DNA of 37,709 nt. Origin: Leptolyngbyaceae cyanobacterium RM1_406_9 (GTDB lineage Bacteria; Cyanobacteriota; Cyanobacteriia; Elainellales; Elainellaceae). The stretch is from contig JAAUQZ010000016.1 in the NCBI GenBank assembly GCA_012033355.1, forward strand, positions 1 through 37,709. The letters are read 5' to 3'. The notes beneath the pieces are model-generated. The model did no database searches. It was not told where the DNA came from and saw only the letters and a list, made by a program, of their open reading frames with translations. Within the stretch, counting starts at the first letter, position 1, and each line of letters begins with the position of its first letter. Below are positions 1 to 9,341 of the stretch, piece by piece. The position numbers and the translations under genes are program-made.

Positions 1-1036
1 GTTTTGGTTTTTTGTTTCTCTTGCTCCAGGTTAGAGGCGTTCAAAATTTGCCAGTACAGCCCCAACACTCGACGGGCTTGGGGCCTGTCTTTTAGCAGCG
101 ATCGCGAATTGTTCGCAGATGTTCAGGTTCGTCTTGCCTTTCCCAGTAGTTGATAATGTGAGCATAAACCAGTCTTTGCACCCAGCAGGCTTCCTCTTCA
201 AAAGGAATGGGGAGGCGATTGCCGTGCAAATCTTTAAAGGGATAATCGCTCTGCCTATCGTAGGCTGCCAAAACGATCTGACAGAGCTTCTGGGTAAGCA
301 GCGGTTGTCCACCCGTCCAGTATAGAATTTGCGCCAAAACTGCTTGAGGATTGTCAACAGCTCTCTTGAACCCTTTAATCAGCGGCATTGCTTCTCGCAG
401 TTGAAATCCTTTTAGCTCGATTGCGCGACCAAGATTAAATGGTGTTTGTGTTTTGTCGGCAATCAAATCTGAAGGGGTTGCCACGCCCAACAGAGCAAAG
501 CTGAGCCGCTTAAAGGCAGGCTGTTCGGCTCGTTTGTTGTAGCAAGCCCGGATAAATGCAAAAAAATCGTCAGTTGGAAATTTCAAGCTTAAAACACTGT
601 CAATTTCATCAATAAAAATCACAATGCTAGAGTCGATCGCCTGCAACAGAACGGTTTCAACAAACTCACTGAGGCGTTGAACGGGAGAAAGGTGAGTGCG
701 ATCGCGCCACCAAATACGCAAATCTATTTGAAGCTGAAAACTGCTGACTAGAGAACCCACAATGGATGCGTACCACTGATCTAGTGTCACCTGTTGAATG
801 CCAATCGCCGTCAGGTCAACCGCTCCACAGCAAACGCCCACAGCCCGCAGGCGACGAATGGTTTGCACTCGCAGGGAAGATTTGCCCATCTGTCGAGCGT
901 TGAGGATGTAGCAAAACTCACCTTCAAGTAGCGCTTGATATAGCTCTCTATCAGCAGCCCGCCAGATATAGCTGGGTGCATTTGGGGAAAGCGCTCCTCC
1001 TACTTGGAATTGAAAAGTTGGACGCACAGTAGACAT
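1..1036 (-). pseudogene. AAA-like (AAA_35/PF14516-type) ATPase, frameshifted near the left window edge; intact ORF 92..1036
   Basis: ORF 92..1036 has P-loop-like 'ILNARQMGKSSL', Walker B-like 'IVIFIDEID' and 'EHLRTIRDR'. After RDR the frame hits TAA, but the -1 frame continues 'LLKDRPQARRVLGLYWQILNASNLEQEKQKTK' to the window edge, the expected family continuation. Confidence 0.75.
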
Positions 1037-1054
1037 AGTGTGTGCAGCGCTGCA

Positions 1055-2377
1055 TCAGGTAATCGCTAAAGCTAGCTTAAAATATCGAGCATACAGTTCA
1101 CATCTGGGCGAAACCCTTTGATTTTGCACCCGCACCACCCCTAAGTTCTGTAGCTTCAATGCCTGGATCGGCTCTACCTCAAGCGGTGAAGGAGATAGGA
1201 CAACACGCTGCAAGTCTGCTAAGAGTTCTGGATATCGCTTAAGCCGCCATAGCTGCTGTTGCAAGTGACTTCCATAAATGCCGTCTTCGGCGATCGCGGT
1301 CTTAATTAACTCATCTAGCGTAACTTCTTCATTGCTCAAATGATATAGCGCCAGCTGAATCAGATAAGGATTGCCACCTACCAGCGCCATCAATTGTTCA
1401 ATCTCACCCGCCTTCCATCTCAGACCGTGCCGCTCGGACAAATCTTGCACCTGCTTAGGCGTAAATTCTGGCAACTCAACCGATAGCCCAACGTTAAAAG
1501 GAGACTGATTTACCGGGAGCGAAATGCAAACCTCTGTAGAATGCACAATGATAATTCGCAGCTTTTGCCAGAGGACACTGCCACCGTCCCCATACCTGCT
1601 CTTTTCATACCAGGCTCTCAGCAACCCCAGGAAGTCAGCGGTAATCTCAGGATAATGGAACACTTCATCAACCTCGTCTAGCGCCAAGACAAGATCGCTA
1701 TCAATTTCTTTGAGGAGATAATTCTCAAAATAATGAGTTGCATTGTAGTTGCTGCCAAAAATATCGTCCCAATATTCTGATATGCGTTTGGGTAAACCGA
1801 GTTGAGAAGAGGCGATCGCGCAAAGCCACCGAAGAAGCCGATCTAGCTCTAGAAAAACTTGAGTATCAGCAAGCTGAAAACTCAGCGTCACAGTACGGAT
1901 ATTTTGCTCCCTTGCCTGTTGCAACACTCTAGCCATCAGAGAAGTTTTGCCCATTTGCTTAGGTGCTTTAATCCGAATCAGCGCTCCTGGTTGCACAATT
2001 GCCTCATAGCAAAGTGACTCTACGGGCGGTCGCTCCACATACAGCAGAGAATCCAAAGGAATTTGCCCGCCGAGTACAATCCTTTCCCGATTGACAAGGG
2101 GTAAAGAATCGATTGTCTCTGCATAATCGCTATCGATTAGGGTTAAATTGAAAGACTTAAAGAAGGACTCTAGAGTTTGCTTATCAACAGGAAACTTACG
2201 TCGCTGTACTTTAGTAATTGTATTCGAGCTTAAATGAGTAATCTTACTCAGTTCTTCCAAAGTGTAAAGTTCCCCTGCATTCCCCTGCATCTCCATCTTT
2301 CGCTTAGCTTGCTGTAAGCGCTGCCACCCTTGACCTGAAATAATAACGCCACGCTTACGTTTGGAAGGGGTTTTCAT
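1055..2377 (-). CDS. AAA-like domain protein with N-terminal HTH-like (vWA-MoxR-associated type) domain
   Basis: 440 aa; N-terminus 'RGVIISGQGWQRLQQAK...YTLEELSKITHLSSNTITKVQRRKFPVDKQTLESFFKSFNLTL' then AAA-like 'RIKAPKQMGKTSLMARVL' and 'LVLALDEVDEVF'. Confidence 0.8.
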   Translation of the reverse strand: MKTPSKRKRGVIISGQGWQRLQQAKRKMEMQGNAGELYTLEELSKITHLSSNTITKVQRRKFPVDKQTLESFFKSFNLTLIDSDYAETIDSLPLVNRERIVLGGQIPLDSLLYVERPPVESLCYEAIVQPGALIRIKAPKQMGKTSLMARVLQQAREQNIRTVTLSFQLADTQVFLELDRLLRWLCAIASSQLGLPKRISEYWDDIFGSNYNATHYFENYLLKEIDSDLVLALDEVDEVFHYPEITADFLGLLRAWYEKSRYGDGGSVLWQKLRIIIVHSTEVCISLPVNQSPFNVGLSVELPEFTPKQVQDLSERHGLRWKAGEIEQLMALVGGNPYLIQLALYHLSNEEVTLDELIKTAIAEDGIYGSHLQQQLWRLKRYPELLADLQRVVLSPSPLEVEPIQALKLQNLGVVRVQNQRVSPRCELYARYFKLALAIT

Positions 2378-2486
2378 CGTAGTGCAATTCGACTTTCTTA
2401 GCTAAAAAGAAGTTTTACGCTCAGTTATAAACAAGAGTTAGGAGCATTGCTTACCACTATTAAAAGTTTTTGTGTTTTAAGCAGTT

Positions 2487-3485
2487 CTAGCCACAAAGCT
2501 CTGCAAAGAAGTATCGCATTGACCGAGCATAGGGATATAGAATTTGAATCTGTTCTGGTTGCATCCGAGCTATGAGTTCTTCAATCAACAGTTGAGTACC
2601 CTGGTTGACTAGCTCCCAGGTTACGTCAATAGCTGGAAAAACCATGACACATAGGGGAACTAATTCTTCTTCTATCGATGCTACACTGCCCTCAAGAATG
2701 CAGAGCAAGAGATATCCTTGAAACATCTGAATATCTCTAATCGTGGACGCAGTAACGCCTGGTTCATTCAGTCCTCCACGCCGACTTTGGTGATTAGGAT
2801 TAAGCTGTACCATACCGCGAAAAACCGTTTTCGCAATATCTTTACTCTGAGGCAACATTTGTCGAACTAACTCCAAATAGGGCGATTCTACTGAGTGTTC
2901 CGCTGCGGCATCACAAATACGTTTCCAGGGAATACAGACTTGCTCTTCTAGAAATCTAAAGTAAGGAGATAGCAATATCTGCTCTACAGGAGTTAATTGT
3001 CCCAGCAAAAACTGGGTACTAAAGTGAAATTGAGTACTCAAGAAGCCAATGGTTCTTGGATCTTTTGCGGTGAGGTGCTGAACTCGAAGGTCATGTAGCG
3101 CTGGCTCAAGATTTGCTGAAAGTTTTTCGATCGCTTGAAGACCAATCGATGGCATCAACACAAAAGATGAAAGTGGCAGTGAATGTTGCTCATAAAATTC
3201 CGTTGTTTGCTTGTAGAGTTGTGTTGCAGAAATTGCAATGCGCTGGGCATCACTAAGGTTGACCACATTGGGTACATAGGAAAAAAGCGTATTGGTTTGT
3301 ATGCCTGCTCGTTCACAGCTTACCTGTAGCGATCGCATCAACCGCTCAACTGTTTTGCGTCGCCCTACAGAAGAAGAAGCATCTACGATCTGCATGATTG
3401 CATTCTGCGCGATTTCAGCAGAAAATGCCGACAGGTCGGTTGTGTAACGTGAGGCCCAGAGCTTAGTCAGGATTCTTTCCTGCAT
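2487..3485 (-). CDS. hypothetical protein
   Basis: Single 332-aa ORF on the same strand as the AAA genes; no family recognised. Confidence 0.6.
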   Translation of the reverse strand: MQERILTKLWASRYTTDLSAFSAEIAQNAIMQIVDASSSVGRRKTVERLMRSLQVSCERAGIQTNTLFSYVPNVVNLSDAQRIAISATQLYKQTTEFYEQHSLPLSSFVLMPSIGLQAIEKLSANLEPALHDLRVQHLTAKDPRTIGFLSTQFHFSTQFLLGQLTPVEQILLSPYFRFLEEQVCIPWKRICDAAAEHSVESPYLELVRQMLPQSKDIAKTVFRGMVQLNPNHQSRRGGLNEPGVTASTIRDIQMFQGYLLLCILEGSVASIEEELVPLCVMVFPAIDVTWELVNQGTQLLIEELIARMQPEQIQILYPYARSMRYFFAELCG

Positions 3486-4012
3486 AGAGAAATGGCTGGT
3501 TCCAGGAGTAAAGTACTCAAAAGACGCACCATTTGAGTCATTTGCTTAGGATTGAATAGGGGAGTGTTTTAATGGTTATGCAATCCTCCTTTGGGCTGAA
3601 TTGTAACACAGCGTTTGCAGTGCAATACACACGAAGCATATGCTTGGGGTAACCCTTCTAATAACGCCCTGAAAGTACGAGTAACCTTCTAAAGATGATG
3701 TTGTTGCGGCTTAAATTGCGGAGTTAATTTAGGATTTTTGCTTAACAGAGAATGCTCCATTAGCTGTCGCTAAGCTACGACAACAGCTACTTAAGTTAGG
3801 ACAAAAGAAAAAGAAGATAAGACAAAATTCTCTTTGCACAAATTGGTAAAAGAGCTAAATCAAATCAACGGAGTCTTCCAAATTTCAGCTTAAGCAGAAT
3901 AAATTTTTATTAAGATAAGCCTTGAAAAGGATCGGTATCATCCTAATTTTCAGGATTTTTAGGGTATTAAGTGAATGTATTGCCTCCAGTAGGTGAGTAG
4001 AATTGGGGAATT

Positions 4013-4110
4013 CAAACAAAGCTTGAAGGATAGCAACGTAGCTAGGGATGCTTCAAACCTTCTCTAAAGCGGTTTGTTTGGCGGAACCCTGGGAAAGCTT
4101 GGGTCAGAAA
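4013..4110 (+). promoter_or_regulatory. candidate structured 5' leader upstream of the ethylene-receptor-like kinase
   Basis: caaacaaa (4013-4020) pairs with tttgtttg (4073-4080); inside it ttgaag (4023-4028) pairs with cttcaa (4051-4056); alternative caaacc/ggtttg pairing and a downstream accc/gggt hairpin. Confidence 0.3.
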
Positions 4111-4161
4111 TCAATAAAATTTCTTTCGACTAATTAATTTGTAGCTATCTAACCGCCCAAG

Positions 4162-6105
<1,944 letters not shown>

Positions 6106-6159
6106 TGTAAATTTTTGGGTCGCTATCACAGCCCAGAAAACCTAGCTTAGGGATGCAAG

Positions 6160-7111
6160 ATGAACAGCTTTGGTCAGATTCGTGTAGGGGTAATTAAATC
6201 GACCGTCGTACTTGTTTCCTCAATTGGCGTTGGCCTGGGTCAAGTCGCTTCTGCTGAAGATTTGACGGTAGCTAGCTTTAACGTAGAGTCGGGTGGGGCT
6301 GACCCGGTGGTGATTGCAACTGAACAAATGGCCCCCTGAATGGCGTAGATATTTGGGGACTATCTGAGGTCCAAAACAAGCTTGGGTTGAAGCCCTAGAA
6401 ACCGGAGCGGAGGCGGGTGAAGCTGCTGGCTTTGACTCAATTCTAGGCACAACGGGTGGGGGCGATCGCCTTGCCGTCCTCTACGACAGCAGCTTGCTAG
6501 AAGCCATTCGCTATGAAGAGTTGGACGAAATTAACTTTGGTGGTAACGTCCGCGCTGCTCTGGTTGTCCAATTTCGCCTGCGGCAGACGGGCGAGGAGTT
6601 TCTGTTTATGGTGAATCATCTTTATCGCACTGAAACGGAACAGCGACATGAACAGGCTCAGCTACTCAATGCCTGGGTACAGGAACAGTCTCTTCCTGTT
6701 GTTGCCGTTGGGGACTACAACTTTGATTTTGATGTAGTGGATGGCGATCAGGGCGATCGCGATGAGGGGTTTGATTTGTTTACTCAAAATGAAGCTTTCG
6801 TCTGGATTCGTCCAAACAACCTGGTCGCAACTTTTTGCAGTACCCAATACAACAGCATTTTAGACTTCGTATTTGTCGCTAATGCCGCTAAAAATTGGGC
6901 GGTAAAGTCCTCTGAGGTGCTGTTTGCCGACCCCGCCTCAAACTATTGCCCCGACGACGACACAACCAGCGATCACCGTCCCATTGCAGCAACGTTTCAA
7001 TTGCCGCAGTCAGGTCAATCTACTGGAGAAACCACTTCAGCCCAGCCCATGAGTTTGCTTCAGCAAGTGCTTCAGGCGATCGTTAGTCTAGTTAAAAGCC
7101 TGCAATCGTAG
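6160..7111 (+). pseudogene. secreted endonuclease/exonuclease/phosphatase-family protein, two apparent frameshifts
   Basis: ATG 6160 in frame 1 gives a signal-like N-terminus and 'SAEDLTVASFNVESGG...ATEQMAP*'; continues in frame 3 'LNGVDIWGLSEVQNK' then frame 2 'AWVEALETGAEAGEAAGFDSILGTTGGGDRLAVLYDSS...VVAVGDYNFDFD...TSDHRPIAATF'. The EEP motifs are on consecutive frames. Confidence 0.8.
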
Positions 7112-7138
7112 CTATCAGATTTGTAGAGATTGATTTGA

Positions 7139-7181
7139 TTTTTGTGTAAATGCGGGCAAAATGCCCGCATTTACACAAAAA
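7139..7181. terminator. perfect 20-bp stem, 3-nt loop hairpin between convergent genes (bidirectional terminator)
   Basis: tttttgtgtaaatgcgggca-aaa-tgcccgcatttacacaaaaa. Confidence 0.8.
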
Positions 7182-7219
7182 CCTGAATGCAATCGAGTTT
7201 GAGTTAGTTAAAACAAGTG

Positions 7220-7429
7220 CTAGCCCACTGGAATCAGGTCAAACTCGCGAATTTTAAGCTTAATTTCGTCACCTGTATCTAGCTCTACAGTATAAGCAGC
7301 GCCCCACAATAGGGTTACATCTGGATGACGCACAATCACCCCAGTTCTACCATTCAGGTGATGGGGTTTGAGTAACCTGTTAATCTGAATCTTGACGCGA
7401 TCGCCTCGCCTAAATCTTGGAGTATCCAT
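7220..7429 (-). CDS. small conserved hypothetical protein (SH3/KOW-like beta-barrel look)
   Basis: 69 aa 'MDTPRFRRGDRVKIQIN...GRTGVIVRHPDVTLLWGAAYTVELDTGDEIKL'. Confidence 0.65.
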   Translation of the reverse strand: MDTPRFRRGDRVKIQINRLLKPHHLNGRTGVIVRHPDVTLLWGAAYTVELDTGDEIKLKIREFDLIPVG

Positions 7430-7557
7430 ATCAACTGCTACTCAACCTTAAAACAAGCCGTAAATTACTAAAGCTACCTCAAAGTATTACGAACATAGTG
7501 ATGAAAGTCCTCTACCAGATGTCGGCTTTCTTCTGTCTCTCTGGAGGGTGATTCTCT

Positions 7558-8394
7558 GTGACTCAACCAACCCGCTCTCAATGGAATAGTCTGCTGTGCA
7601 ATTTAGGAGATTGGCGCGGTTCGTTTACCCGACTCTCTCCTCAAGGAGTCCTGAAAGAAGATATTCCCACTCAAGTAACGCTGGAAGGCTTAAACCAAAA
7701 TCAAACCGTTCGCCAAGTCGTGCGACATTTCTCAGCCGAGACGGGTGAAGTGGTGCAGGAGAAGGTACTAGAGTACAGTTCCCTTAGCCGCAGTACGCTG
7801 TTTTTTGAGGAGGGTGCTTTTTCTCAAGGGTCGATTCAGTTTGCGCCATTTTCCCAATTTGGAGCAGAGTTGGGGTTTATTCAGGGCGATCGCCGTTTGC
7901 GTCTGGTACAGCTTTTTGATACGCACAGTAATCTCTCTAGCCTGACGCTGATTCGTGAACATCGGGCTGGCACTGACGCGGCAGAACGCCCCGCTTTAAC
8001 GGTCGAACAGTTGGTTGGAGAATGGGTAGGGGAGGCGATCACGCTGTATGCCGATTGGCGATCGCCTGACCACTACACAACTCGTCTGCTCGTCCAAAAG
8101 CAGGGCGATCGCTTACACCAAAAACTGACCGCTCCTAACTTAGAACTGGCTTCAACCGCACAAATTCAGCAAAACCTACTGCTGTTTCAGGAAACTCATC
8201 CAACCCAGGTGCTTTTGCTATCTGATGGAGCTTCTTCCAATACGCCGCTGACGGTTCCCAGGGGCAAACCCTTTTTTCTAGAAGCGGGGTGGCTCGTCCA
8301 ATCCGACTTGCGCCAACGCCTGATCCGCAGTTATGACCTTCAGGGCGGCTGGGTTAGCCTCACGCTAGTCACAGAACACAAAAACGTGTCCTAA
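7558..8394 (+). CDS. DUF3598-like protein
   Basis: 278 aa with GTG start; 'QWNSLLCNLGDWRGSFTRLSPQGVLKEDIPTQVTLEGL' resembles cyanobacterial DUF3598 proteins. Confidence 0.7.
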   Translation: MTQPTRSQWNSLLCNLGDWRGSFTRLSPQGVLKEDIPTQVTLEGLNQNQTVRQVVRHFSAETGEVVQEKVLEYSSLSRSTLFFEEGAFSQGSIQFAPFSQFGAELGFIQGDRRLRLVQLFDTHSNLSSLTLIREHRAGTDAAERPALTVEQLVGEWVGEAITLYADWRSPDHYTTRLLVQKQGDRLHQKLTAPNLELASTAQIQQNLLLFQETHPTQVLLLSDGASSNTPLTVPRGKPFFLEAGWLVQSDLRQRLIRSYDLQGGWVSLTLVTEHKNVS

Positions 8395-8407
8395 GGTATG
8401 CGCGTAG

Positions 8408-8429
8408 CGCTACAAAAAGTTTTGTAGCG
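8408..8429. terminator. 10-bp hairpin between convergent genes
   Basis: cgctacaaaa-ag-ttttgtagcg. Confidence 0.6.
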
Positions 8430-8434
8430 AGGTG

Positions 8435-8911
8435 TTAATTTCGTCGCTCTAGAGCCGCTTTAACGTTTGGTCTACTTAGAAAAACGATAGTCAAGATGGG
8501 ATAAATCAACCCTACTAAGCTGCCGATTACGCCTCCAATAATGCCTCCTATAGCAGCCGGATCGCCTGATTCAAGCCCGCTAGAAAAAGCTCCAACTACA
8601 AGAATCATGCTCAAAACGCCAAGCGCAATAGAAATATAGGAATAAATTATTGACCCTGACCGTCCCCAGGTTTTTTTCATCAACAGCCCAATCCCCAAAA
8701 TCAGCAATGCCAGAGACAGCAATGGGGAAAGCCATGTGGAGAGCCTAATCCAACTGATTGTTAGAGGACTCGCCCCAAAATTCTCGAATATTTGAATTGA
8801 TTGATCCAAGTTGAGCAAACTAAGCGGACTAGTAACCAGTCCAAAACTGCCAAAAACAATGTTCAAAATTCCAAATACTTTCACCGAACTCGGAACAGTC
8901 TGACCTTCCAT
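8435..8911 (-). CDS. hypothetical multi-spanning membrane protein
   Basis: 158 aa, four hydrophobic segments. Confidence 0.65.
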   Translation of the reverse strand: MEGQTVPSSVKVFGILNIVFGSFGLVTSPLSLLNLDQSIQIFENFGASPLTISWIRLSTWLSPLLSLALLILGIGLLMKKTWGRSGSIIYSYISIALGVLSMILVVGAFSSGLESGDPAAIGGIIGGVIGSLVGLIYPILTIVFLSRPNVKAALERRN

Positions 8912-9018
8912 CGCTCTATCCCCTCGTCTTCTGACCTGAGTGATTAGCCCTGCGCGATCGCAATTTCAGCAAAATAGCTGAGAAGAATAACAGCTACTTG
9001 GTTCATTCTAGATTCACG

Positions 9019-9279
9019 ATGTCGCCTGGAACTGCAAGTCGAATGCGTAAATCTTCTGCCAAACCGCTACAGCAAAATCCTTTCCTGACCTATCGAGATC
9101 CCAAAACTGGGCGCTGGCTGGTCGTCAAACCGCAGCAGCAGGTTAACTTTTCCAACTACACAATATCAATTAAGTTTGATGCGGCCGTTGGAAAGGCAAA
9201 GGCTGTTCTTTTAAGGTCTTCGGTTGATAGCTTATACCGAATTGCCAGCGAGAAAAGGTTGACTAGTTCTTCGGCATAA
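9019..9279 (+). CDS. small hypothetical protein (ORF may be chimeric at its 3' end)
   Basis: 'QQNPFLTYRDPKTGRWLVVKPQ' looks like a genuine short cyanobacterial protein; the 3' half is antisense to an oxidoreductase remnant. The ORF track starts at TTG 8998; ATG at 9019. Confidence 0.4.
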   Translation: MSPGTASRMRKSSAKPLQQNPFLTYRDPKTGRWLVVKPQQQVNFSNYTISIKFDAAVGKAKAVLLRSSVDSLYRIASEKRLTSSSA

Positions 9280-9341
9280 GAGCCTAGCAGGTGCGCTCCT
9301 AGAATGCGATCGCTCTGTCGAGAGTAGTAATGTTCAGCTTG
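9156..9341 (-). pseudogene. C-terminal remnant of a pyridine nucleotide-disulfide oxidoreductase (dimerisation domain)
   Basis: Minus-strand translation 'QAEHYYSRQSDRILGAHLLGSYAEELVNLFSLAIRYKLSTEDLKRTAFAFPTAASNLIDIV*', typical of glutathione/mercuric-reductase-like C-termini. No N-terminal portion is present. Confidence 0.82.
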
